DNA of 64,000 bases, taken from assembly GCF_042453785.1 (NCBI RefSeq), contig NC_091665.1, forward strand, positions 31,893,001-31,957,000, in the 5' to 3' direction. Below the pieces are notes generated by a model. That model saw nothing but the letters and a program-made list of their open reading frames with translations, was not told the origin of the DNA and ran no database searches. Source of the DNA: Malus domestica. Taxonomy: Eukaryota; Streptophyta; Magnoliopsida; Rosales; Rosaceae. This document shows, one piece after another, positions 22,697 to 34,515 of the stretch (the first letter of the stretch is position 1; the number at the start of each line of letters is the position of its first letter). Made by a program: the position numbers and the translations under genes.

Positions 22697-25222
22697 TAAC
22701 ACACTCTGACCTGGGATGTTCACCTGGACCCAGAATCGAGCTGTGTTGGCCGACACTCGGAGGGTGGCAAAGCCATAAAGTGTAGTAATGTGGAACATGT
22801 GAATAAATTTAAACTTAATAGTGCCTAAATATAAGAGTGCGCTTGTGAATGAAAATAAATTCATTTCACACGTGATGTCAGAGCATAAGTAAAGTATAGT
22901 AAAAGTATAATGAGAATTATATTATCGAAGGTAACCACCTATACCAAGATTTGCCAAGGATCTTCGTCGACACAAAGCTCAGCTGCTAAAACCTGAAAGG
23001 GCAAAAAACGAGGGTGAATGTGCCTAAAAACAAAGTTTTGTAAAAACCTTTTTCGAAAACATAATAATTCATCGCCGTAAAATAAGTATAGTTTCCAAAA
23101 TATACATACTACATATATTATGGAAATAATTACCGTAGCCTGCAATATCTCAAGAATTTAATACATCACAATATTTCGTATATAAACACCTAACATCTGG
23201 TAATCACATAATCTTGCATAAACAAACATATCATATCGAGTGCTCATCGACATATGCTGACACACGAGTTCATGCAGAGGTATTATGACATGAACAGGAC
23301 TGGGTGTAATAATGATTTACGCTCTAGTACTACAATCATGTGAAGACTGGGGCTATGCGCGTCACATACAAGTCCTAATTGCCTATAGCAATCTAGGATA
23401 GGATTGGTACCTACAGTGGATTCAAAGTGAGTGTATGGTGTGATGTGAATATATACGTGAAGTCTGGCCCTGGTCCGGGCGAGTACAAACACCAGTGTAA
23501 CACACGATGAGCAGATAAAGTAAATATAAATATGCACGGTAATTCGATAATTCTAGTCGACATAAAACTATTCATAGCCGTAAATCTAATTAAGTCATCC
23601 CCTTATAGTAAGCTTACATGTGCATCCCGTAGGATTATTTCATAATTTCCCAACAATACGACAATTCTTATAAACATTAATTTAATTATGGCAATCACTT
23701 AGGAACTTCGTTATTAGATGTATATGTGGAAACTAAACAAGTATATATGTACTATGTAAAAGAAAAGACCCACTCACAGATACTTGCGAAGTCGCAGCCA
23801 TTTGAACTAGGAAAACCGGAGTCTCTAATAGTAACCGCACCTAAGCATAATATTAGGACCATTAGTAAAACTCCACTAAAACAATTAAATTTAGGAAAAC
23901 GAAGTGCGGATTTGAAATCAAGGCATCGAAATACCCAAAGAAGGGTCCTTGACAAATTTTACAAAAAGTCAACAGGAAAGTCAATGGTTAACCTTAAAAA
24001 GTCAACCGAGCCGCCCCTCAGTCATGTACATTAAAACTTCAGAATTTCACTAAATGGATGTCAAAAACAGACTCGAGGCATCAAAATTAGCCTAAGATGG
24101 TTTCCGAGAAAATTTTGAAAAAGTCAACACAAGAAATATTCCAGATCCATTTTTGGAAATGGGTCAGATCTGGTCAACGACCCAAAGGTTTGAGTCGGGT
24201 TTGGGCTTGGTCCCCTTTTTTTTCCCTTTTTCTCCTGGGTCGGGTTGACCCGTTTGGGCTCGTGGGTTGGCCGGACCCAACAAAGAAGAAGGTCGAACTG
24301 GGCCGAGTTTGGCCGGGAAACTTCCCAAGCTCTGTTCGAGCTTGATTCTTGACTATTTTCAATGAAATAAAATTCAAAATGAAGCTTAGGAGATTAGGAA
24401 CAAGAGTATATCAAAAAGAGGTTGAGCCTCGGTCGGAAAAGGCTTGCAAAGGCTGGGTTCCTCGCCAAAAAATTGGGGAACTTTCCCCCGTGTCGTTTTT
24501 GAACTAAAACCCCCACCAAAGACCTTAGAAAAGCTAGAAACATAAACCAAAACACGATCCAAGAAGTTTTGGGTGGTTTTTGGAATTTACCATTGTCGGA
24601 AACTCGAGATATATGAACAGTGATGGTGCCGAAGATAGAAGGAAAGGGAAAGGCCTTGGCCTGGTCAAAGTTCGTGACGGGGAAGTTCTGTGGGTGGTGT
24701 GCTCGCTGGGGTAAACTTTTTGGTGATGGTTTAGGTGGTTGCAGAGGGAAGACAAGAGAGATAAGAGAGCGAGAAAGGTGAGAAGGACGAGAGAAAGACT
24801 GAGAGAAGAGGGAAGAGAGAGGGAGGCCTAGGAGAGAGGGAAGAGGGACACGCGGCGGGGAGATAGTAGAGAGTTTGAGATGCGTGGGCCCCACGGGCCA
24901 AAAATAAATTATTTAAATATTTAAAATGTCAAATCAGAAAATGTTAAAAATAATAGAAAATTAATAATATAAAATAATATTTTTTTTACAGAAGTATTTT
25001 TCGGATTTGTAGTCCCGTAAAATCTTCGTTGTAACTTTGAATTTGATTCCGCTTGCGCCTACGCATTCGTACCGTTGAGTACTTCGAATACAGTAAAATA
25101 GTAGCTCGTACACATCATGAATTGACGGTCAACGAAGGTCAACAACTTGCCTCAAGGGATATTTTCGTCAATACACTCCTTTAAAATTTATAAATCCGTA
25201 AAATTAAGGACGGGTTATTACA
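22697..25222 (-). mobile_element. Long solo LTR (2.5 kb), probably Ty3 Tekay/Del-like
   Basis: On the minus strand it begins TGTAATAACCCGTCC, a start common in long plant Ty3 LTRs, and runs to GTCAGAGTGTGTTA. CCCAA is present on both sides (22692-22696 and 25223-25227), as expected for a 5 bp target duplication. There are no coding domains and no second LTR, so the rest was probably lost by LTR-LTR recombination. The clade is inferred from length and start only. Confidence 0.65.
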
Positions 25223-25227
25223 CCCAA

Positions 25228-27039
25228 AATTATTTTGAATGCATATTAGATTGTTTTTCTTAAAGCTCTCAAAGTATTTTCCCTATCCACATTCAGTGGT
25301 CAATGTGATCGCCAAATTTACTCATTAGTTTGTGGTGGAAGGATATGAAATGGTATGAAACAGGAGGTCGTGGACAAGTTAGTTTAATCATTAGTAGACT
25401 TACCGTTATTCCGATGTGATTTTATTAACAAATAATAACAGTATATAGTCTTGAATCAAATATTAGTTTATTCCCTTCCAAAATTAATCCAAGGCACCCA
25501 TAATTTTTTCAACAAGGATCCTTGCAACCACTAATGCAAAGACTTGCATTCAAAATTAAATATCAAAGAATGTTAAATTAGAGGTGATTCGTCTAAAGGA
25601 AATTTTTTTAGCTCAAATCTATCATCAATATACGTTAAACTAGATATTCGAGGTGAAAAAGATGAGTTTTGGGACAAACATGCCTTTTTTATTATATTTA
25701 AATAGACAAGAGTCTCATGTGGGGTTTAAGTGGGGATTGCGAGTGTTTGTAGAAAGTATGGAGTGTGATGGTAGTATTTGAGATTATGTGGAGTGTAATA
25801 ACAGTTTTAGTACATATGGAGAAAGTTGAAGGTGAAAACACATTCAAAGTACAGTAACGAATTAGGGAAGACAAACTATACATAATTATATTAATTTTAA
25901 AATGTGAAATTGCTTCCTAATAAAAAAGGAAACTTCAGAAAGCGAAAACAAAGAGAAAATAAAGGAAATAATCAATCACTAAAACCAGAAAATAAAAGAT
26001 CAAAGAAGAAGTGGCAAACAGTGTCCCGAAAACGGGCCAGTTATTTCTTAAAATTATAACAGGATTCAATTTTTTATAAGTCAATTAAACTTTTGATTTC
26101 GCAATTTTCTAGTTCGACCAATTCGAAAAGCTGGGTAGTTCATTGACATTCTTCCCAAAAGGGTCGAACACAATATATAGTTATTAATTGATCATAAGAA
26201 TCTGTTGGTTTATATACAGCTGCAAGCAAATATTTGACGGTAAGGGAAAGTTGAAAATATTGTGTAAATGCAAATGCAGGCTGGCATCTTAGTATATATG
26301 CATGAATGCATATTAAGGACCTTAAATAAATTCGAATAAATTGATTCATTCTTGCAAAGATATGCTCCTGGTCTCTAAAATTTAGTACCAATTAAAGAAG
26401 ATTATATTCATATACTATTCATGTGTTATAGCTGAACTTTTTTTTTTTTTTTTGTATTATGACACATCATGTGACATTATTTATTAGCGTGTTACACGTG
26501 GGTTGGACAACATTAGCGATAAATTCTGGACCTAGTATATTACATTAATAAATCAATACACATGTTTTTTATTTGATTACACCTAATCTAAACCACGGTG
26601 AGGAGGATTCGAACTTTGGTTTAGAGAGAAAACACATATTTCTACTCAATTTAGCTAAATATGACTTTCCATACACATGTTAGCATTAATTGATTGATAA
26701 CGTTACTTGACACTATTTATGCTGAATAATTATGGAAACGGATTTGTTTTACTTATTACCCTAATCGGAAGCTTCACAAATCTAGAAGGATTGGCACTCT
26801 CTAGTTCCCTGCAAAAAATTTAGTTGAAAATCTTCAACCAAAAATATCCTTTTTATTTTCTTACCAAAAAAAGAATAGCAACTTATTCATTAATTTTGGA
26901 ATATTGAAAGTTATTTAATGCTAAAACGTATTTCTTTCCATCTCCACAACTCGGCGATGCATGTGAAATAGGGTAGATGACTTCCTATAAAAAGCCAACT
27001 TGCAACGATTTTTGTTACTACTGTGTTTCGAAGGTTGAT
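25228..27039. other. Intergenic; promoter side of the plus-strand dioxygenase
   Basis: AT-rich, no gene recognised. 25715-25810 carries GTGGGGTTTAAGTGGGG-type repeats resembling those near 31.97-32.11 kb. A TATA box TATAAAAA at 26986-26993 lies about 50 bp before the dioxygenase ATG. Confidence 0.6.
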
Positions 27040-27294
27040 ATGGAGACATTTGACCAGAAGCTTGCTTCAAGCTGGTTTGATGTTCAATCTGTTCCCCAAA
27101 CCTATGTCCACCCACCAGAAAAGCGGCCTGGCAACACTGTCGGCGTTCCTCCTTGCAAGAACATTCCAGTAGTTGATCTTGGCAACGATGATCGCAGTCA
27201 CACAATTCAACAAATTTCCAAAGCTAGCCAAGACTTCGGATTTTTCCAGGTTTGAAAAGAGTCATGCACCTTCATCAACTTTACACTTCTTTCA

Positions 27295-27339
<45 letters not shown>

Positions 27340-28747
27340 ATTGAAGTTTAAAGTTCAATTATGTTTATGCTAAACGAAAGTTGTCTGCAATTGAATAGGT
27401 ATCTGTTCTTTATTAAAAAAATTGTTTATATGTTGTTGATAATGTGTCATCAAGTCTTTATCGATACATGTCCGTTTCTGTTCTTTAATTTTTATTTAAT
27501 AAGAGAACGACGTTTTGCTCAGAGAATTTCTAATAGTAACAGTACTGTTATTTTCTCAGGTCATCAATCATGGGGTTTCCAAGAAGTTGATTGATGACAC
27601 AATGAGTGTTTCCAAGGAGTTTCATGCAATGCCCCGAAAAGACAAGATAATCGAAGGCTCAAAGGACCCTACCGGAAGCTACAAGTTCTACACAAGCAGT
27701 GAAAACTATGCGAATGAAGAGCTTCACTACTGGAGAGATGCATTGGCTCACCCCGCTCATCCTTCTGAAAACAACATTCAGTTTTGGCCTCAAAATCCTA
27801 CTCGATACCGGTACATAGTGCTCGTAAATATCCTTTTCAAATAGAATGATTTTTGCATTTCCTTTTCTCTCGCTACACTCTTCCTTTATGTCCGATTATT
27901 TGGACTGAATAATAAATTAAAGGAGATTCAAAGGGCATGAAGGCAACGAGTGTTTTATGAGAAAATAGAAGTGTGAAAATCACTACTCATTGCTTAATTC
28001 CATGCGATTAGAGATCAATGATGATTTTGTTGTTTTCGTGTCTTCGACTCTTTGCAGAGAAGTTTTAAAAACTTACGCGGAGGAGGTAAGAAAGTTGGGT
28101 TCTAGGATTTTGGAGATGCTTGCTGAAGGGTTGGGACTGAGCAAAGAGTTCTTCAATGGTGGACTTAGTGAATATCCACGGCTGCTGTCCAACCACTATC
28201 CGCCGTGCCCAGATCCTAGTTTAACTTTGGGATTAGCGAAACACCGTGATCCGAGCCTCATTACCATTTTACTGCAAGATTCAGAAGGACTCCAAGTCTT
28301 CAAAGATGGGAATTGGATTGGTGTTGAGCCTATTTCTAGTGGCTTTGTTGTTAACATAGGTTACGTCATGCAAGTATGTATTTAACTAAATTGTAATGTT
28401 ATTAAAGTTTATATGTAAAACCCCCTTAATATATACTCTTTAAATCTTTATATACAAAAAATGTGATCTCCCGAACATTAACTTGATGACGTGGATTAAT
28501 GCAGATGATCAGCAACTCGAAGTTTAAAGGCGCTGACCATCGAGCCGTGACAAATTCAAGAGCTGCAAGGACAACGGTTGCGTACTTTATTTATCCGTCT
28601 AATGAGACTGTTATAGAACCTGCAAAAGCTTTGTGCAATCCACCACTGTACAAATCCATGACGTTTACAGAGTTCCTTCAATACTTCAAATCGAAAGCTG
28701 CCAACGACGAAGAACTGTCAAAGGTTTTAAGCCTCTCGGGGAGCTAA
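27040..28747 (+). CDS. 2-oxoglutarate/Fe(II)-dependent dioxygenase, hyoscyamine 6-dioxygenase-like
   Basis: Exons 27040-27249, 27560-27810, 28058-28373 and 28505-28747 (210+251+316+243 = 1020 nt, 339 aa) have the same intron positions and phases as the paralogue at 10348-11763. Exon 2 has the identical 251 nt length. The protein opens METFDQKLASSWFDVQ and has CKNIPVVDLG (39-48), FGFFQVINHGVS, and NHYPPCPDPSLTLGLAKHRD. Iron ligands are H216, D218 and H271. The 2-oxoglutarate site reads R281-T-T283 where the family has R-x-S: the serine is replaced by threonine, conservative but unusual. A TATA box is at 26986. Intron 1 contains about 41 T in a row. Likely cytosolic oxidation of a specialised metabolite; substrate unknown. 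The paralogue at 10.3 kb lies in the opposite orientation. Confidence 0.92.
27297..27337 (+). repeat. Poly(T) tract in dioxygenase intron 1
   Basis: About 41 consecutive T (poly-A on the other strand), possibly the tail of an old retroposed sequence or a slipped homopolymer; the length is prone to sequencing error. Confidence 0.9.
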
Positions 28748-29004
28748 TCATGTGACCCGCGCGCCAATTAAGATAAAACATCACAGATTTTGAGTTATAG
28801 TTTAGAATAATCTCTTCAGTTTAAGTTTACAATAATGTCTTGTACAAGATTCCAAAATTGAGTTCATTTGGTTCTATTTAAATGCCAGTATTTATATTCT
28901 ATGTCATTTTTTTTAGTGTATACTAATTCATTATAATATATTTTGGTAAACATTTAATTACACAAATTCATTAGTATAGCTCGGTACTAACATTTAGTTA
29001 CACT

Positions 29005-29247
29005 TGTTGTGCCATATATTGGGCCTTAGTATTTGGGCCTCATGATCTTGCCCATGATGTATGTAAGAGGTGAAGAAGGCCCTTATTCTATAAAAAATGA
29101 TCCTTCACCCTCACTTGAAGGAGGAGCAAAGGATCCTTCATCCTCACTTGGGGTGAACCATGATATATATTTGTATTATTGTGCGTTTATGTGATTTACA
29201 GTCAGATTTACATTGGTCCAAGATCGACCCGATTTTGTGCATCAACA
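29005..29247 (+). mobile_element. Solo LTR related to the element at 1-3849
   Basis: Begins TGTTGTGCCATATATTGGGC, contains the CCCTTATTCTATAAAA promoter core and CACTTGGGGTGAACCATGAT, and ends GATTTTGTGCATCAACA like the LTRs at 1-311 and 3512-3849. ACACT flanks it on both sides (29000-29004, 29248-29252). It is a solo LTR left by recombination, shorter than the other two. Confidence 0.88.
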
Positions 29248-29252
29248 ACACT

Positions 29253-30089
29253 AATTCATTATAATATATTTAAGTACAAATATTTTGGTACAGACATTTA
29301 TGGACAAAACAATCCAATTTAATATATTTTGGTACAGTCATTTGCTATACACTTATGTATTTACATACTTTTCTTACGTGTCACTAAATATTCTCTCATT
29401 TTGACTTATTTATAATTGGAAGAACTAAAATGTGCATATTAATAAAATTAAAATTTTAATGTGAAGATATGAAATAAAAATACACATAAAATAACAAAAA
29501 TAAAATATGAACTTTATCAAAAGTATACTTCGAAGGATTATAATCAATATGTAATCTAACACCAAATCATAAGCTTTATTGCTAGTGATTGGCCTACAAA
29601 AAATAATATATAGGTTGTTGACTTGGAGTTGCAGTGCTGTACAAGTTGTGTGTTCTTTAGGGAGAGAAGAAAACTATAGCATGACTAGGAGATATAACAT
29701 GCATCTTTGGTTATGAAGTGCAAACACACGATTCTATTTGAACAATATTTTTTTATTGAGTGACATACGTATACAGTTGACAGTGGCTCTCCAAAATTCC
29801 AAATCCATCAACTTAGGACAGATTCTACTTGTAACCAAGTATGTATATCATCAAGCGGGATAAAAGTCTAACGTAATGAGAGAGATATGAATAGGATGAT
29901 ATATCACTAATTATATCTAAAATTTTGCCTTATCTAACCCTTAATATTAGATGACAAGTGATTGTAAATAATTGTCAAAATATCTAATTTGAAGTGCAGA
30001 CGACTTCAAAAGAAATGCGAAAACCATTACCCTTAAACCAGAATGCTCATATGGTCTTGAAAAGAATGGAATGAAATGGGTTGAAAGAA
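29253..30089. other. Intergenic, AT-rich
   Basis: No gene seen. The ACTAATTCATTATAATATAT motif left of the solo LTR recurs to its right. Confidence 0.6.
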
Positions 30090-30094
30090 GATAT

Positions 30095-30417
30095 TGATGA
30101 AATTGAGGTTCCACTATAAAATCAATTGACAATATGGGGAGTAGTCCAATATCATATAAGCACATAGCAAACATTGTCCCTCACCGATGTGGGGCAACTC
30201 TCCACATGTGGCGGATTTTCAAGCCTACACGTGGACAACAACTGGGTGACGTGGAGCGCGTGTGGCCGTTAAGCTTCACACGTGGACAACCTTACTCTGT
30301 TACCATGATGAAATTGAGGTTCCACCATAAAACCAATTGGCAATATAAGGAGTAACTCAATATCATATAAGCACATAGCAAACCTTGTCCCTCACCGATG
30401 TGGGACAACTCTCAACA
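30095..30417 (-). mobile_element. TRIM (terminal-repeat retrotransposon in miniature), complete
   Basis: Two 112 bp direct repeats, 30306-30417 and 30095-30206, flank 99 bp. Read on the minus strand, each LTR runs TGTTGAGAGTTGTCCCACAT.. to ..CAATTTCATCA (TG..CA). The left one is followed at 30305 by TGGTAACAGAG, close to the tRNA-Met primer site TGGTATCAGAG. GATAT is duplicated at 30090-30094 and 30418-30422. There is no coding capacity. The CCCACATCGG box is common in plant TRIM LTRs. Confidence 0.9.
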
Positions 30418-30422
30418 GATAT

Positions 30423-31414
30423 TGCAGGGAGGGACATAGGCCAACTCCATTCTAAACCATAATTTCACAGCGGCCCAGAAGCACCTTCATGCATGACCAA
30501 TCTTCCAACACCCATGTATAGAAATATAAATATATGAAACTAGTTACAACTTTTAATTAAAAGTAAAATTCAAGAGACACCAAGACGTCAATAAAGGGCC
30601 ACTAAGTCATGGTTTATATACGGTTTACTACTGTAGGTTTAGATTTTTTATCAGAAATTTGTAATCGGTCTCCAAATCTTTGTACATTCACATTTATGTT
30701 GTTACTAAACTAGTTTTGCTTTAACTTTTATATATCATGTTGTTGTTTAGGCATTTTTGTTGAAATTCGTGTCTTGCACACATTTTGATGTATTTTTAAA
30801 ATTTATTTTAGACTTTTTGTATTAGCATCCTACAAAATGTTGAATGCATCCGATATTAAAATTTAATATTAAATGACTTATTTACCCGACTATGCAATTA
30901 CAATTTTGACCTTATTAGGTTTTTTTTTTAAAAAAAAAATTCTAAATACACCCCAAATCACTTTTAGCGTATTATTTATCTTCTCAACTATCAAAACCCT
31001 CACACACTCCATTGTTGAACAAAATGTTGATTGAGAAAAATTGTTTTTGACAAATGGAATATGAAATCGATGTTTCGGAAGCTTCACATGAGGTAAGACT
31101 TCTTATTTTTCATGTTGATTGAAAAAAAGTTGTCTAAAATGTTTTTCGATAAAAGAAGTTTTGTGAGGAACCTTTTAGAAATTCTTCCTAGATTTATTTT
31201 GGAATTGATTGACTCTGAAGGGTTACAAATTAACATGTCAAAAAGTGAGTATTTGTATTACGACATAGATCACTAAGTGTGTATCAAAGCGGTACAAGCA
31301 GAGCAATCATATCACATTTCTCGGAAAAACACCGGCACCAAAACTCAACGTCAGGAGGGTGGGTGGCTTCCCATCCGGCAATAAATTAGTAATAACAACA
31401 GAGATAGATCCTAA
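30423..31414. other. Intergenic
   Basis: No gene recognised. Around 30828-31010 are ACACCCC-rich stretches that resemble, inverted, those at 31970-32110. Confidence 0.55.
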
Positions 31415-31731
31415 AACTTGGAAGTCCCTCTTCTTGTTTTTCCCTTCCTTGTCTTGCTTACGTTTCCTCTTCTCGTTCTCTGCGAACATGTCACTGAAAT
31501 CTTCTTTCTGACTTCGCAGCTTCTCCTCCTCCCTTGCTTCTTCGTACCTGTTAAATACGACACACTAGTTATAAGCTATCTGCTGCTGCTAAGGTACATT
31601 GTTAAAGTAAAGTTCAATTTTTTCATGTCTCGGACTTACTTTGCAGGCAAAACGGTCTCCATATCATCCAATTCTTCAGGTTGTATAGTGACCTCCACTT
31701 TATCTGCTTTCTGACCTCTAAGCAGCTCAAC
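31415..31731 (-). pseudogene. Fragment of splicing factor SF3B subunit 2 (SAP145), last two exons only
   Basis: Minus strand: 31731-31640 reads VELLRGQKADKVEVTIQPEE followed by LDDMETVLPA, with an AG acceptor and GTAAGT donor. 31547 downward reads KYEEAREEEKLRSQKEDFSD, then MFAENEKRKRKQDKEGKNKK and RDF, after a CAG acceptor. This is the C-terminus of the U2 snRNP protein SF3B2 (normally ending ..KKKDFKF). Here the stop is missing and the frame runs on into unrelated sequence. No upstream exons are found to the right, so it is a non-functional duplicate that kept its intron: DNA-level copying rather than retroposition. Confidence 0.8.
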
Positions 31732-32240
31732 CTAAGAGAACAATGACAAATCAATCAATAATACACAATGAAGCCATTGCTGATGTTACCCTACTTAACG
31801 AAGGTAGACATCTGTCGATGCAAACTATACTAAGATGATTTCAAATCATCATTTTGAAACCATTCGGCAAACTAAACGTTTAGATGACTTGAAATCTTTC
31901 GGCAAACTAAACATTCAAATGGTTAGATTCAGTTCCTGAAAATTAAAAATGAGTGTTATAAGATTTGAGAAATGTGGGGTGTATGTACAAAATATAAGGT
32001 GTATATTGAGAATGTGGGGTGTGGAGGTATTATGGGAAAGTATGTGGGGTGTATTAAGATAATTTTTAAGTGAAAAAGCAAATGTGGAGTTTATTGAACA
32101 ATTTGTGGGATATTAATATAATAAGCCTTTATTTTATTATATTTCATTGATTTGATGAATTAAATTAAAAAATAAATTCTAAACCTATTGGTCGAAATCT
32201 TATATATCAGCATCTATGAAACACAAACTCTCATGTTTCA
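31732..32240. other. Spacer before the ATL gene
   Basis: 31800-31930 has a short repeat of TTCGGCAAACTAAAC. 31970-32110 has several GTGGGGTGTAT motifs. A TATATATC sequence about 40 bp before 32241 could serve the ATL gene. Confidence 0.5.
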
Positions 32241-32945
32241 TTGACATTCAGCTCCATTCTTTTTATGGCACCAAAGCACAAAAACTGGTACAATTTTGGT
32301 GATCAATCTGTCTTCCTAACCATAAAAGACCAGGTAAACTCCACATATCCACCACCTCTGCCCAGTCCACCTTCTTCTTTCCCTACCTTAGCTATTGTTC
32401 TACTAAGCCTCATGGCCTCAGCTTTCTTGCTAGTGAGCTACTATCTCATTGTTGTCAAGTTTTGCTCAAAGTGGCACCAACTCAATCTCTTGATCATGAG
32501 GTTTCCGACCACCTCACGAGCTCGACAAAATGAGGAGCTACTTACGGCCTTCTCTCCGTCAGTGTGGAACCGCGGGCTTGACGAATCAGTCATTCGTGGA
32601 ATCCCAACTGTTCAGTTCAAAGGAGGAGAAGTTGATGAAGAGAGAAGTGTGTGTGGATGTGCAGTTTGTTTGAAGGATTTTCAAGAACAAGACACACTAA
32701 AAGTTCTTCCCAATTGCAGCCATGAGTTTCACTTGGACTGCATTGATGTATGGCTTCAAAGCAATGCCAACTGCCCTCTTTGCAGAACAAGTGTTCCGGG
32801 TACTATTCGTTGTCCGATCGATCATGCCATAGCACCGAGCTCTTCGCCTCAAGACTCGGAGCTGTTTTCTATCGGTAGTGATGTGGACTTTGTAGTGATT
32901 GAATTGGAGGGAGGAGATGGAGTCATAACTCATAGCACAACATAG
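32241..32945 (+). CDS. RING-H2 finger E3 ubiquitin ligase, ATL family
   Basis: Intronless frame of 234 aa, as usual for ATL genes. One transmembrane helix (about residues 49-73), a basic stretch, the ATL-specific GLD motif (112-114) and a RING-H2 domain: C140, C143, C159, H161, H164, C167, C178, C181, with the typical PNCSHEFHLDCIDVWLQSNA and CPLCR. Two starts are possible: 32241 (MTFSS) and 32265 (MAPKHK). The second is eight residues shorter and equally plausible. Such proteins sit in endomembranes or plasma membrane and transfer ubiquitin from an E2 to targets, often in defence or stress signalling. The target is unknown. The acidic tail ends GVITHSTT. Confidence 0.93.
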   Translation: MTFSSILFMAPKHKNWYNFGDQSVFLTIKDQVNSTYPPPLPSPPSSFPTLAIVLLSLMASAFLLVSYYLIVVKFCSKWHQLNLLIMRFPTTSRARQNEELLTAFSPSVWNRGLDESVIRGIPTVQFKGGEVDEERSVCGCAVCLKDFQEQDTLKVLPNCSHEFHLDCIDVWLQSNANCPLCRTSVPGTIRCPIDHAIAPSSSPQDSELFSIGSDVDFVVIELEGGDGVITHSTT

Positions 32946-34515
32946 AAGTTATGAACCCAGAAGGACGGAGAACGTAATAAAACTAAGGTCTGTTTTTCCT
33001 TTCCTATTGAGTGTGAGTTGTAATGTGAATTTCTTTTTGTAACCTTTTCTTCTTAATACAAGCGGTATTGGAAGAGGGGAAATCGAGCTCAGGACTTGAG
33101 ATGTATAGATGAATGCTTTTAACTAAGCTGTAAACAGTGGCGCAAGATTGGGAGAGGATAAGTTAAACTCGGGACATCAGGTGTAGAAGTGGATGTTCTT
33201 AATTAACTAAGTTGCAAGCCCTTCGAACGACATTGGGAGGGGGATCCAAACTCGGAGCCTTGTGTAGGTGAATCATCTTAACCAACTGAGCTAAAGATGA
33301 GATAAACCAATGTATGGGGTCACATTGGGTTAATTTTAGACATAATGAAAGACATTAGAGATTCCTTGCTTAAAGCTTGGCATGGGTTTTTGAGAATCAT
33401 TGCTTCTAGGTTTGTTATCTTCTTCTTCTTCATGAATGAGAATGATTACTTTTAACATATTTTTATATTGAAGCAATTATGCAAATGTTGGTGAGTGCTG
33501 AAAGCCTCAATGTATTCATCACGTCTAATTTTAATTATACGAATGCTATTTCTTTGGCCCTTATGAATATAGAGGAAAGAAAAAGAAGGCGATATGATTT
33601 TTGCACTCGTTTTCTTATATCCATTCATGTTTAACTTTGTCTCTAGATTTTCTTTTGATCTATTCAGTTCAAAGAACAAAAATAAGCAACGGTATGCATG
33701 ATGAGAAAATGGTGTGCAAAAATTACTTACAAGGAATAGAAAATGAGATCATTTCCCTCGTTAACTTTACCTGCGTTTACTTACAACTAAGGTATAAAAA
33801 AAGTGAAAATCTTCCCTTGAAATCTGTAATTAAGTGCCTAAAAATGGGAAATCAAATCGAGTAGGGTGACTAGTTGATCCGATTCCCTTTCCTTACTTCT
33901 CTTTATGTTTTAGCTCTCTAATTCCTTCAATTTTCCACTTTAGTTAACATGCCCTAAAAGAAAAGCAGGGCAAAAACAACAAAGCAGCATACATGAGCTG
34001 AGCCAACACCAACATCATCATTACATGTCTTTGCTAACCAAACATCATCAATAAGTTGTTCAAGAGAAACAGAGTTACTATATTGTAGGGCAACATGTCT
34101 CAGAAAAATCTGGCAAGCCAGCGTAAACCAGTCGTCCACACGCTCGAAATGTAGATTAAATTCTTACTAAACAGATAATAAGTGTATCACAAAGACCCGT
34201 AAGATCGTTTATTAATCAAGCAATTAAGGACTAAGATTATCATTACAAGCTTTGTAGACAGGCTAAACTCGAATGCTGGCCAAAATCTTCAACTTCTAGC
34301 AGAAAAAACAGGGTGATTACTTCAGAATAATTAAGACATTGGCAAAACTAGGAATCACTATAAATTGTGTTGTTTATATAACTAGCTACGTAAGATTACT
34401 GAAAAAATTAAAACCAGTAGCCACAGACCCTCACCAATATATGAAGCTACCCAGTCCATGCTATGCAGCAGATGGATAAGTTTGAGCATCTTCTGAATTA
34501 TTAATTCACAGGAAA
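32946..34515. other. Intergenic with tRNA-like degenerate repeats
   Basis: 33060-33300 holds three diverged units with a CGAGCTCAGGACTT / AACTCGGGACATC / AACTCGGAGCC core followed by ..CTTAACCAACTGAGCTA. On the minus strand this reads TAGCTCAGTTGGTTAAG .. GAGTTTGGATCCC, like tRNA A and B boxes, so a tRNA-derived SINE-like relic. A similar piece is at 45866-45925. No protein gene seen in 33300-34515. Confidence 0.5.

Noticed and set aside
24394-24894. 166-codon minus-strand frame
   Set aside because: Lies inside the long solo LTR and is Pro/Ser/Arg-rich low complexity; no domain.
33060-33300. Functional tRNA genes
   Set aside because: A- and B-box-like words are present, but no full cloverleaf or proper acceptor stem; degenerate repeats only.
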